Source: Pseudomonas fluorescens | GTDB lineage: Bacteria; Pseudomonadota; Gammaproteobacteria; Pseudomonadales; Pseudomonadaceae | NCBI RefSeq assembly: GCF_902497745.1 | Contig: NZ_CABVHJ010000009.1 | Location: 62,001 to 126,000, forward strand | Reading direction: 5' to 3' | Length of the DNA: 64,000 bases | Part shown: one piece after another, positions 58,401-64,000 of the stretch | How the letters are laid out: the number at the start of each line of letters is the position of its first letter | How positions within the stretch are numbered: position 1 is the stretch's first letter | Translations under genes and position numbers: made by a program | Notes under the pieces: generated by a model | Database searches by the model: none | Seen by the model: the letters and a program-made list of their open reading frames with translations, nothing else | What the model was told of the DNA's origin: nothing

Positions 58401-60042
58401 CGACGACGTACTGGTCGGCGCCGACGTTGCCGGGCGAGAGCAGGCGCAGCTGGAGCGGCTGATCGGCTTCTTCGTCAACGTCTTGCCGCTGCGTTCACGC
58501 TTCTCGGCAGACACGGCGTTCTCGACATTCCTGGCGCGAACTCAGGACACCCTGCTCGGCGCGCTGGAGCATCAGGACCTGCCGCTGGACATGATCGTCG
58601 AATCCTGCGGCGTGCCGCGCCACAAGGGCATGAACCCGTTGGTGCAGGTGTTGTTCGTGATGAACAACCTGCCGGGCCGCAGCCAATCCATGGGCGGTCT
58701 GAGCGTCGAGCCGCTGGCGGCGCTGCAGAGCCATTCTAAATTCGACATGGCATTGTTCGTTGACGAAGAAGAAGGGCAATTGCTGGGTAATTGGCAATTC
58801 GCCACAACCTTGTTCGGACACGAGCGCATTCAGTACCTGGTGCAGGCCTGGATAGCCCTGTTGGAACAGATCGTCGCTGATCAGGACATTCAATTGGGAG
58901 CTATCAGCATGCCAGTCGACAATTTAGCAATGGCCGCCAAACCCGCTGCCCCCGGACCCAAGGCCGACAAACTGGGCAAGTTCCTCAAGCGTGGCGCCGC
59001 CCCGGTGGCCAAGGTTCGCCCCGCGCCGATCCGCGAATCGCTAATCGCAGCGCCGCAGCCGTTCCCGCTGTTGATGGAACCGAACGAGCCGCAGCTGGAT
59101 TTGATCGAGTGGATCAAGCACAACCGGCCGCTGATCGAAGAGAAACTGGCGACCCACGCCGGCATTCTCTTTCGCGGTTTCGAACTCGACGGCATTCAGG
59201 GTTTTGAAGCGTTCGCCGAAGCGATCCAGCCAGGCCTCTACGGTCAATACGGCGATCTGCCGAAGAAGGAGGGCGGCAAGAACACTTACCGCTCCACGCC
59301 GTACCCGGAACGCAAGATGATCCTGTTCCACAACGAGAGCTCGCACCAGGATCGCTGGCCGCGCAAGCAGATGTTCTATTGCGAGCAAGCGGCGCCGGTC
59401 GGCGGTGCGACGCCGGTGGTGGACTGCCGCTTGATGTACGAAAAACTGCCGGCAGACCTGCGTGACAAGTTCGAGTCCAAAGGCTTGCTGTATGTGCGCA
59501 CCTTCACCGACAACCTCGACGTGTCGTGGCAGCACTTCTTCAAGACCGAAGACCGTGCCGAAGTTGAAGCCCGCTGCCGCGCTGGCGGTATCGAGTGGCG
59601 CTGGCTCGACAACAACGAACTGCAAACCCGCACACCGGGACCGGCGATCATTCGTCACCCGATCACCGGCGCCAAGTCGTTCTTCAACCAGGTGCAGTTG
59701 CACCACATCTACTGGCTGGAGCCGGATGTGCGTGAAGACCTGTTGTCGATGTTCGGCGCCGAGCGCATGCCGCGTCACGTTTACTACGGCGACGGTACGC
59801 CGATTGAAGACGAAGTGATGCAACGCATCGGTGAGCTGTATGAAGAGTGCGCCGTGCGATTCGACTGGCAGAAAGGCGACGCCATTCTGCTCGACAACAT
59901 GCTGGTGGCGCATGCCCGTGATCCGTTTGAGGGCCCGCGCAAGATTGTCGTCGCCATGGGTGACATGTACGACCACAGCAGCCTGGAGCACTTGGCAAGC
60001 AACGCCCGGGCGGCATTGAACACCGAGGAAAGCGGCGCATGA
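46450..60042 (+). CDS. NRPS 2, three modules plus C and fused TauD hydroxylase (C-A-T, C-A-T-E, C-A-T, C-TauD)
   Basis: A 4530-residue synthetase. Approximate limits: C 50-480, A 515-1010, T (Ser1055); C 1110-1540, A 1570-2080, T (Ser2129), E 2175-2620; C 2645-3065, A 3100-3610, T (Ser3656); C 3715-4145; linker 4155-4195; TauD/SyrP-like Fe(II)/2OG oxygenase 4198-4515 with ligands His4294-x-Glu4296 (HNESSH) and His4488, Arg4497. Pockets: DILQLGLIWK (Gly), DFWNVGMVHK twice (Thr). Only the first Thr is epimerised. C types fit: LCL, LCL, DCL after E, LCL at the end (HHIISDG intact). The final C and oxygenase serve the Asp module on the next protein. The stop overlaps that gene's ATG (ATGA). Confidence 0.9.
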   Translation: MDKSVALRVAKRFITLPLDKRKLYLEKMLEEGVSPANLPIPETRSGFAAIPLSYAQERQLFLWQMDPHSSAYHIPSALRLKGRLDVAALERSFNALVARHESLRTTFAEQGETFCQVIHPQMPLRISVEPLPQGLDAEGIVASIKAFVEAQTSRPFNLQQGPLLRVSLLKVAEDDHVLALIQHHIISDGWSMQVLVGELIQHYAADTSGQSLTLPELEVQYADYAIWQRHWLEAGERERQLAYWVKTLGREQPVLELPIDQPRPAVQSFRGARLDLQLPPALGDALKQLAQREGASLFMVLLASFQALLHRYSGQSQIRVGVPTANRNRVETESLIGFFVNTQVLSAEVHGQLPFNQLLAQVKQSAMAAQAHQDLPFEQLIEALQPERSLSHSPLFQVMYNHQAVNDQTQRQSQMQLPQLSVEDIVWEGRTAQFDLTLGTYESSEGVAAELTYATDLFKAETIERLARHWQNLLQGIVAAPTRRIGELPLLEEREHSVLLQDWFRVADHTALAECVQQAFALQAQQTPDATALIIGEDVLTYGELEARANRLAHKLIEEGVGPDRLVGIAVERSVEMIVGLLAILKAGGAYVPLDPAYPEDRLAYMIEDSGLQLLLTQAHLQTQLPIPAGVQTLLLDQPQDWLAAYPLTAPNVAVNGEHLAYTIYTSGSTGKPKGVMVRHAALSNFVASMIKQPGIAASDRMLSLTTFSFDIFGLEIYGPLLAGACVVLTGKDVHQDPQAVLELIERHAVSLLQATPSTWRMLLDNEHAALLNGRTFLCGGEALPQELAKRMLALTPSVWNLYGPTETTIWSAQHALSADNSRPFLGTPIDNTALYILGSDLELNPLGAPGELLIGGEGLARGYFQRPSLTAERFVPDPFSKNGARLYRTGDLNRYRAEGVIEYIGRIDHQVKIRGFRIELGEIEARLLALDSVRETVVVAQDGPTGPQLVGYVVPSASDVPQADLRAALKASLKAELPEYMVPAHLLFLAQLPLTPNGKVDRKALPAPDASQLQSTYVAPQTATQHTVAEIWQAVLKLEQVGLSDNFFELGGHSLLVTQVVSRVRQALNVQVPLRTLFEHSTLIDFVAALGVEQAQQQPPIVALPRLQPLALSYAQERQWFLWQLEPTSTAYHVPAALRLRGELDLPALQRSFDGLIARHESLRTCFVEEQGQTLQVIQAEATLDLQVQDIGNVDESALQALVAEETLHLFNLQQGPLLRVKLLRLAADDHALIITLHHIVADGWSMSIMVDELVALYAAHSQGRAAALPALPVQYADYAVWQRQWMDAGERERQLNYWTAQLGDGDQPLLELPTDRPRPAEQSYRGARQDIALSAELAAGLKELAQRENVTLFALLLASFQTVLHRYSGQADIRVGVPVANRNRVETEGLIGFFVNTQVLKAEFDSQQTFRSLLQQVKNTVLGAQAHQDLPFEQLVDALQPERSLSHSPLFQVLHNHQSQTRQAQGATRLPNIAIEGLSWVSHTAQFDLTLDTFESADNVWAELTYATDLFDAETMARFARHWSNLLQAVVADCGQRIAELPLQDLAEREATLLQWNPAVVDFHSEQCLHHLIEGQAARAPQAIAVTYAEQSLSYGELNSRANQLSHKLIDSGVGPDVRVGLAVERSLDMLVGLLAILKAGGAYVPLDPSYPEERLSYMIGDSGIGLLLTQSHLLARLPIPDSVRSLMLDQDREDLEGYSDSNPSVSMSADNLAYVIYTSGSTGQPKGTLLAHRNVLRLFEATAAWFDFGAQDVWSLFHSYAFDFSVWEIFGALLYGGKLVVVPYEVSRSPEDFFALLGREGITVLNQTPSAFKQLMQVACAPEHSAQSLALRHVVFGGEALEVKSLRPWFERFGDQTPQLINMYGITETTVHVTYRPISLADLQRDASSPIGEPIPDLSWYLLDGDLNPVAKGCIGELYVGRAGLARGYLNRADLTSLRFIPDPFATDGGRLYRTGDLARYRADGVIEYIGRIDHQVKIRGFRIELGEIEAQLLEQAAVRQAVVLAQPGLSGQQLVAYLVPSDAGLLEASPAEQAQWRDSVRAELKENLPDHMIPAHLLLLAQLPLTANGKLNRSALPSPDGSQAQQAYQAPQSELEQRLAAIWQEVLKLPQVGLNDNFFELGGDSIISIQVVSRARQAGIRLNPKDLFQHQTVQRLALVAQWGDDESRIDQHAVTGPALLLPIQQQFFADEIPERHHWNQSVLLTPRQPLHADKVEQVLRALVAHHDALRLSFIQHNGVWQAEHRAVEDQSQSLLWQEDVVDAAGLEALGNRAQRSLDLQNGPLLRATVANLADGTQRLQLVIHHLVVDGVSWRILLEDLQNAYQQLLDGQPLKLPSKTSAFKDWSEHLQRYANSAALQQELAYWQACLSDVSTDLPCKRVDAGQQNRLAHTVQTRLGTELTRQLLQEAPAAYRTQVNDLLLTALARVIGRWSGQASTLIQLEGHGREELFDGVDLTRTVGWFTSLFPVRLTPAATAQDSIKQIKEQLRSIPDKGIGFGALRHLGDAQAQASLRALPSPRITFNYLGQFDGSFASDDGALFVPSPDNAGLDQSEEAPLGNWLTLNGQVYGGELRVGWTFSTERFDSAVIEALAEEYAAELAVLIRHCLTPGVEGLTPSDFPLAGLSQVQLDGLPVVPRQVEDIYPLSPMQQGMLFHTLYEQQSGDYINQMCVAVDGLQVERFRDAWQAAMDSHDVLRSGFVWEGGLQRPLQVVHKGLQVPFSVLDWRDRSDLPQALRELERAQRLQGFDLHAAPLLRLVVVQVAAERYHLIYTSHHILMDGWSNSQLLGEVLQRYHGQAPVMGAGRYRDYIEWLAQQDAQVTEHFWKGQLADFEAPTYLADAVPHVADATGAGQGEYLLTLDSAVTAELNRFARAQKVTVNTLVQAAWLLLLQRYTGQDTVAFGATVSGRPAQLSGVEGQIGLFINTLPIIASPRAEQPLAQWLQQVQAQNLLLREQEHTPLFDIQRWAGQSGEALFDNILVFENYPIAEALQQAESADLRFGEVDRYEQTNYALTLMVNLDQQLSVHFSYQHASFAADTVVNLATQLQQLLSGMSANAERCLGDWNMLGAADEQHMLRDWNPAVADFPSEACLHQLIEAQAERAPQAIAVTCAGQTLSYGELNRRANQMAHQLIANGVGPDVRVGLAVERNLDMLVGLLAILKAGGAYVPLDPTYPEDRLAYMIADSGIGLLLTQRHLLGRLPVPDSVHCLMLDQDPARLQGYSERNPQVRMSPDNLAYVIYTSGSTGQPKGTLLAHHNVLRLFKATDAWFDFGAQDVWSLFHSYAFDFSVWEIFGALLYGGKLVVVPYDVSRSPEDFFTLLSREGVTVLNQTPSAFKQLMAVACAPEQAAQTLSLRYVVFGGEALEVRSLRPWFERFGDQAPQLINMYGITETTVHVTYRPISQADLQRDASSPIGEPIPDLSWYLLDGDLNPVAKGCTGELYVGRAGLARGYLNRPDLTTLRFIPDPFAADGGRLYRTGDLARYRTDGVIEYVGRIDHQVKIRGFRIELGEIEAQLLEQTAVRQVVVLAQPGPSGQQLVAWLVPDDAALLDASPAEQALWRDRVRTELKENLPDHMIPAHLLMLAQLPLTANGKLNRKALPSVDAFVSSGDFVAPVGELEQQIAAIWQNVLELDQVGREDHFFELGGHSLLATQAVSRLRQLTTGTLSLRDLFNYPRLKDLATWMAREQSPIIDGSASHALPLKAWGSKSTAPLSLVQRRLWVAEQLSGGSSAYGMPLALRLRGELSVERFISSFAEVVRRHEVLRTAYSQDDEGDPIALIAETVDVDFPLLDLSGLSRSTQEEQVAQAALDNARTPIDLEQAPLWRGRILHLSPTEHVLLFSMHHIISDGWSMGVLVNELVQIHELSKAGDTTPLPALEVQYSDFALWQQELERQGILGQQADYWRDVLSGYSGQLNLPLDTPRGPVASYDGDAVQFHLPKDLSQALRKVASDAGVTLYSTLLASFQVLLHQISGGDDVLVGADVAGREQAQLERLIGFFVNVLPLRSRFSADTAFSTFLARTQDTLLGALEHQDLPLDMIVESCGVPRHKGMNPLVQVLFVMNNLPGRSQSMGGLSVEPLAALQSHSKFDMALFVDEEEGQLLGNWQFATTLFGHERIQYLVQAWIALLEQIVADQDIQLGAISMPVDNLAMAAKPAAPGPKADKLGKFLKRGAAPVAKVRPAPIRESLIAAPQPFPLLMEPNEPQLDLIEWIKHNRPLIEEKLATHAGILFRGFELDGIQGFEAFAEAIQPGLYGQYGDLPKKEGGKNTYRSTPYPERKMILFHNESSHQDRWPRKQMFYCEQAAPVGGATPVVDCRLMYEKLPADLRDKFESKGLLYVRTFTDNLDVSWQHFFKTEDRAEVEARCRAGGIEWRWLDNNELQTRTPGPAIIRHPITGAKSFFNQVQLHHIYWLEPDVREDLLSMFGAERMPRHVYYGDGTPIEDEVMQRIGELYEECAVRFDWQKGDAILLDNMLVAHARDPFEGPRKIVVAMGDMYDHSSLEHLASNARAALNTEESGA

Positions 60043-63000
60043 GCGAAGTCATGAAGGACGAGCAGGATCCGGGTTTCGCCCTGACGCCTGAGCAACAGGC
60101 GCTGCTTGAGCGCCTGTCGAACACCGTCACCTGTGGCGAGGCCTTGCGCTGGCTCAGCGTTGTCATTGACGGTGATCTTGATCCGCAACGTTTGCAGGCC
60201 GCGTTCGATATCGTGCTGACACAACAGCCGATGCTGTTGGCGCGGCTGGACAAGGTCAGCGGTTTCCACGGTTTGCGTCAGGCTGCGGCCGACAGCGGAC
60301 GCTTCCCGCTGACGATCCATGCCGGCGAGCAGCGCGCCGAGGACGTTCAGGCGCAAATCAGCGAATCGCTGGAGCGCGCCTTTGTCATCGGCGAATCGGC
60401 CAGTGTCCAGGCCGTGCTGTATCGCCTGGCGCCCCAGCAATGGCAGCTGGAGCTGGGCATTGCTCGCTACAGTGCTGACACGCCATCGTTGAACCTTGTG
60501 CTGGAGCAAGTGCAGCAAGCGTACGCCGGGGTTCAGCCAGCCGAAGACGAAGAGTCGGGGGAGTTCGCCCAGTATCTGGAATGGCGCAGTGAAGTGGTGC
60601 TCGATGAAGACGCTGCCGCCGCGCGTAGCTACTGGCAGCAGCACCTGCACGGCGTGCAGACGGACATCGCTTCGCCATGGCTGGCCGCTCGCAGCGCCGG
60701 CCTCGAAGCGAGTGCCGCCGATACCTGCGTATCGCTGAATCTGCAGTCGGCGCAGCGTGATGCTCTGCATGCCTTGGCCGAGCAGCTCGGTCAGCCGGTC
60801 GCCACGTTGCTGCAAGGCGCGTGGTGGGTGTTGCTGGGGCGTTTGAGCGGGCTCGATCAGGCACTGGTCGGTCTGCGGCATGACAGCCGTGCCGACTATG
60901 AATATTTCGCCAACGCCTTGGGCGTGTTCGAGAAAACCTTGCCGCTGTCGCTTGAACTGCCTGGCAGTGCACGCTTCAGTGACTGGCTGGGGCAGTTGGC
61001 CGCGCGCCTCGAAGAGCATCGCACCTGGCAGGAATACTGGACGCCGGAACTGGCGCCCGACGCAGCACGTCCGGCCTACGGATTCAGCCTTGGCCAGATC
61101 GGCGTTGCCGCGAGCAGCGGCGGCCTGCGCTGGAACGCGGCTGACACCGTGCGGGTGCAACCGGATGCTTTCGAGTTGTTGTTGCAAATGCAACTGGACG
61201 AAAACCAGCGTCTTGCCGGTGTTGGTCTGCAATACGCCGCTTCGCGCTATTCGCCAGCGGCAGCCAACGCCGTACTGGAACAGTTCGGCGTGCTGTTGAG
61301 CGCGATTGTCGATGCGCCGCACACCGCACTGGCGCAACTCAACCTGCTCAGCCGCGCCGCCGAACAGCACTTGCTGGCGATCAATCCGGCGATACAGATG
61401 CTGGCCGACCAGCGTTATCTGCCACAGCGCATCGCTGATCTGGCGCTGCGTACGCCGGATGCCATCGCCTTGACCGATGCTGGGCAGCCATTGAGCTACG
61501 GCCAGTTGCAAGCCCGCGTCGAAAGTGCCGCCCAGGGCCTGAACAATCAAGGTGTCAGCGCAGGCTCGATCATTGCGCTGGCGTTGCCACGCTCGGCGGA
61601 TCTGGTGATCGCAATGTTGGCGAGCTGGCGCCTCGGGTGCGCGTATCTGCCGCTGGATGTGCAATGGCCGCAGGCGCGTCAGGCGTTGATGCTGGAACAG
61701 GCCGGCGCCGCGCTGTTGTTGACCGATGCAACACACCTGACGGCCTGGCAGGACCAGCCGCACAAAGCCCTGACGCTGGCACAACTCGACGCGCCGGACG
61801 CGCCGTTGCCGGTGCTTGCGACGCAAGGTACCGACATCGCTTATGTGCTGTTTACCTCCGGTTCTACCGGTGTGCCGAAAGGTGTGGTGATCGAGCATCG
61901 GCAGTTGCTCAATTACGTCGCTCAGGCCAGTCAGGCGCTGGGTCTGCAACAATGCAAAAACATCGGCTTCAGCTCCACTGTCGCGGCGGATCTGGGCAAC
62001 ACGGCGTTGTTCGGTGCGCTGTTCAATGGGGCAACCCTGCACGTTGCCAGCGATGCGCAGATGCAGGACGGTGCCTTGTTCGCCGAGTACCTGCAGCAGC
62101 ATCAGATCGACTGTCTGAAAATCGTCCCGTCGCACCTTGCGGCGTTGCTCGACCATCAGCAGGCAACCTTGCCGCACACGCTGGTACTGGGCGGCGAGCC
62201 GGTTGCGCCGACGCTGATCGAACGCATTGCACGGCTGCGCAGTGATTGCCGGGTGTTCAACCACTATGGCCCGACCGAAGCCACCGTCGGCGTGATGATT
62301 CATCCACTGACACTGGACGGCACGGCCAGCGATTGCTCGGCGCTGAGCCATGTGCTGGGCAACAATCAGGTGTATGTGCTGGACGCTGATTTGCGTCTGG
62401 CCCCCGTCGGTGTGCTGGGCGAGTTGTACCTGGGCGGTGCGCAATTGTGCCGTGGTTATCTGAATGCCGAGGCTGATGCGCAGACGTTCGTGCAGAGTCC
62501 ATTCGATCCTGCGCAGCGTCTGTATCGCAGTGGAGATCTGGCGCGTTACCGCGCTGACGGGGCGATCCAGTTGCATGGTCGGCGCGATCAGCAGGTCAAG
62601 GTGCGCGGATTCCGTATCGAACTTGCGGAAATCGAAGCCGAACTGCTGCGCCTGCCAGCGGTTGCTGAAGCGCTGGTGCTGCCTGCCGCGTCGGCTGAAC
62701 AGGGCCTGCTGGCGTTTATCGTGGCGCAACCGGGGGCAAGCGCGGGGCAGCTCGACACCGCACGTGCCGAACTGAGTGCACGTCTGCCCGCCGTGATGGT
62801 GCCGCAGCACCTGCAACTGATCGAGCGTTTTCCACGGCTGGCCAACGGCAAGATTGATCGCAAGGCGCTGCAACAATTGGCCGCTACGGCAGCGGATGAC
62901 GAAGGCGTTGCGCCGCGTGATGCACTTGAGCAATTGCTCGCCGTGCGCATGGCGCAGCTGCTGGGGCTTGAACGCTTGAGCATTGAACGCGACTTTTTCG

Positions 63001-63269
63001 CGGCCGGAGGTCATTCGTTGTTGGTGATCAAACTGGTGGCCGGTATTCGCAAGTTGCTGCAATGCGAAATCCATCCGGGACTGGTTTTCGATCATCCGAC
63101 CGTGGCGTCGTTGGCGCTGGCGTTGCGGGCGGTGGAAAGCAGCCCGGGGCAGTTGGAAAAAATGGCTCAGGTACGCCTGCGCATGGAGGCGATGAGACCC
63201 GAGGAAAAGGCGCGTCTGGCTGAGCAGGCGCGACAGTTGCAGGCCGCCAAGGCTGCGCAAACCAGCTGA
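60039..63269 (+). CDS. NRPS 3, degenerate C (interface-like)-A(Asp)-T, no thioesterase
   Basis: A protein of 1076 residues. Residues about 25-440 have the condensation fold but no HHxxxDG: the aligned stretch at about 139-149 is IARYSADTPS, so it cannot condense and resembles the interface domains that recruit Asp hydroxylases. The A domain (460-955) has pocket DLTKVGHVGK, an Asp code. The carrier has GGHSLL with Ser993. After it come only about 80 residues, ending in a charged helix (EEKARLAEQARQLQAAK) that might be a docking tail. There is no TE, although pyoverdine assembly normally ends with one. A terminator follows, so no further domain is encoded in this operon. Confidence 0.88.
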   Translation: MSEVMKDEQDPGFALTPEQQALLERLSNTVTCGEALRWLSVVIDGDLDPQRLQAAFDIVLTQQPMLLARLDKVSGFHGLRQAAADSGRFPLTIHAGEQRAEDVQAQISESLERAFVIGESASVQAVLYRLAPQQWQLELGIARYSADTPSLNLVLEQVQQAYAGVQPAEDEESGEFAQYLEWRSEVVLDEDAAAARSYWQQHLHGVQTDIASPWLAARSAGLEASAADTCVSLNLQSAQRDALHALAEQLGQPVATLLQGAWWVLLGRLSGLDQALVGLRHDSRADYEYFANALGVFEKTLPLSLELPGSARFSDWLGQLAARLEEHRTWQEYWTPELAPDAARPAYGFSLGQIGVAASSGGLRWNAADTVRVQPDAFELLLQMQLDENQRLAGVGLQYAASRYSPAAANAVLEQFGVLLSAIVDAPHTALAQLNLLSRAAEQHLLAINPAIQMLADQRYLPQRIADLALRTPDAIALTDAGQPLSYGQLQARVESAAQGLNNQGVSAGSIIALALPRSADLVIAMLASWRLGCAYLPLDVQWPQARQALMLEQAGAALLLTDATHLTAWQDQPHKALTLAQLDAPDAPLPVLATQGTDIAYVLFTSGSTGVPKGVVIEHRQLLNYVAQASQALGLQQCKNIGFSSTVAADLGNTALFGALFNGATLHVASDAQMQDGALFAEYLQQHQIDCLKIVPSHLAALLDHQQATLPHTLVLGGEPVAPTLIERIARLRSDCRVFNHYGPTEATVGVMIHPLTLDGTASDCSALSHVLGNNQVYVLDADLRLAPVGVLGELYLGGAQLCRGYLNAEADAQTFVQSPFDPAQRLYRSGDLARYRADGAIQLHGRRDQQVKVRGFRIELAEIEAELLRLPAVAEALVLPAASAEQGLLAFIVAQPGASAGQLDTARAELSARLPAVMVPQHLQLIERFPRLANGKIDRKALQQLAATAADDEGVAPRDALEQLLAVRMAQLLGLERLSIERDFFAAGGHSLLVIKLVAGIRKLLQCEIHPGLVFDHPTVASLALALRAVESSPGQLEKMAQVRLRMEAMRPEEKARLAEQARQLQAAKAAQTS

Positions 63270-63280
63270 CACAGAAAGAA

Positions 63281-63318
63281 ACAAAAGGCCGTCGCCCAAC
63301 AGCGTCGGCCTTTTTTTT
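63281..63318 (+). terminator. rho-independent terminator after the NRPS operon
   Basis: AAAAGGCCGTCGC...GCGTCGGCC followed by eight T. The 9-bp stem has one central mismatch. It lies 14 bp after the NRPS 3 stop and separates the synthetases from the receptor gene. Confidence 0.85.
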
Positions 63319-63606
63319 AACTTTTTGCGTTAATGATAAATAAACTCATTCCGGTTTTTTGGAGGTGCTGCGTCTTACTAGGGTATGTGGGCAAATCGTG
63401 TCAGGCAGGGCCGCCAATGCACCGGTTTGTTCAGCAGAAAATATTTCGCCGATGTCCAGCCAGATGATCGAGCCCGGGGAGGGGCAGATCGCCACGCATT
63501 GCCAGGTCGCTCGCAGGGCCAGCGACAGTGTGCGGTTCACGTGTGCAGACAGCGGCGGGCCCGTCGGCCCAATGGACTTTCACTTCTACCAATAATAGAG
63601 AGCACG
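63319..63606. other. leader region of the receptor gene
   Basis: It holds an AT-rich start (TAATGATAAATAAAC), a GC hairpin GGCGGGCCC/GTCGGCCC near 63555, and a weak AGAGAG before the ATG. TAAAT occurs at about 63338 but no CGT follows at 16-17 bases, so I cannot assign a PvdS box. Short frames on both strands (for example 63346-63540 minus) are not convincing. Confidence 0.5.
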
Positions 63607-64000
63607 ATGTCAGCAATTCATGAGTTGAAACCTTTGTTCAAGGCACTCGTCATGTCCCGCGGCCTGCGTTCACGCCGCGTGTTGACCGGTCTGGGGCTGG
63701 TCTGTGTATTGCCTCTCAGCGCTCAGGTGATGGCTGAAGACGTCAGCATCAATATTCCGGCGCAATCGTTGCCACAGGCGCTGCAGGCGTTTGGTCAGCA
63801 GACCAACCAGCAAGTGATCTACAACGCTGACGACATGGCCGGGCTCAAGAGCCACGCGGTCAGCGGCAAGATGAGCCCGCAGGCGGCCATCGCCGAATTG
63901 CTCAGGGGCACCGACGTGCGCTACAACGTCGAGGGCAACACGCTGATGCTGGTGCGTGGCAGCAACACCCAAGGCCTGGAGCTGGGCGCGACCAACATCA
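63607..64000 (+). CDS. fpvA: FpvA-like TonB-dependent siderophore receptor, 5' part
   Basis: Only the first 131 residues are in the window. They show a long signal peptide (LGLVCVLPLSAQVMA) and a complete secretin/TonB N-terminal signalling domain (VSINIPAQSLPQALQAFGQQ, IAELLRGTDVRYNVEGN), which talks to a FecR-type anti-sigma protein. The piece LELGATNI corresponds to the junction to the plug in FpvA. The place right after the NRPS genes points to uptake of the ferric form of the product. The symbol is by position and this N-terminal part only. Confidence 0.75.
   Translation, partial: MSAIHELKPLFKALVMSRGLRSRRVLTGLGLVCVLPLSAQVMAEDVSINIPAQSLPQALQAFGQQTNQQVIYNADDMAGLKSHAVSGKMSPQAAIAELLRGTDVRYNVEGNTLMLVRGSNTQGLELGATNI

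Noticed and set aside
63330..63400. PvdS box before the receptor gene
   Set aside because: A TAAAT is present but no CGT at 16-17 bases; the receptor may use another ECF sigma factor.
63346..63540. 64-codon minus-strand frame between the NRPS terminator and the receptor
   Set aside because: It overlaps the likely promoter and leader of the receptor; no domain, no binding site.

Overview
The window is chromosomal DNA from a fluorescent Pseudomonas, most likely the P. fluorescens complex. The evidence is the gene order hemN - ccoS/I/H/G - two tandem cbb3 oxidase operons, Pseudomonas-type REP doublets (core GCGAGCAAGCTCGCTCCCACA-like) in many gaps, PvdS-type promoters, and a pyoverdine-style NRPS locus. 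Species identity is inference.

Layout. 1-17.2 kb: respiration block, all on the minus strand. It holds hemN with a perfect ANR box, a TauE/SafE-like membrane protein, the cbb3 assembly genes ccoS, ccoI, ccoH and ccoG, then ccoNOQP-1 and ccoNOQP-2. A small foreign-looking insert (secreted metallophosphoesterase, VapC-type toxin-antitoxin pair, small ORF) lies between ccoG and ccoP1. 17.3-21.2 kb: a hydrolase gene, a repeat-rich desert, and a tandemly duplicated unit made of a structured leader RNA plus a DUF6124 gene, with a third broken leader fragment. 20.7-31.7 kb: ordinary accessory genes: an unknown protein with a 32-bp palindrome upstream, an Aer-like chemoreceptor, a CPBP protease, isonitrile hydratase beside a GATase1-AraC regulator, an epoxide-hydrolase-like protein, an unknown, an SDR/GH15 pair, and an MFS transporter.

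31.8-64 kb: siderophore locus. Two back-to-back PvdS (iron-starvation) boxes drive an SCP2-JmjC cupin oxygenase on the minus strand and a type II thioesterase on the plus strand. A third, weaker box precedes three overlapping NRPS genes: 3 modules, 3 modules plus C-TauD, and a C*-A-T protein. They are followed by a terminator and the start of an FpvA-like TonB receptor that runs off the window.

Reading the A-domain pockets by eye gives D-Lys, D-(hydroxy)Orn-type, Ala, Gly, D-Thr, Thr, Asp. The starting C domain looks like that of PvdI, so the chain is probably passed from a PvdL-type initiator encoded elsewhere. The last residue is probably beta-hydroxylated by the TauD-type oxygenase fused to the second synthetase. 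The last synthetase has a degenerate C (interface-like) domain and no thioesterase. A chromophore catechol plus one hydroxamate plus one hydroxy-aspartate would by itself give six iron ligands. The unusual features are this terminal module, the missing TE, and the co-regulated SCP2-cupin enzyme.
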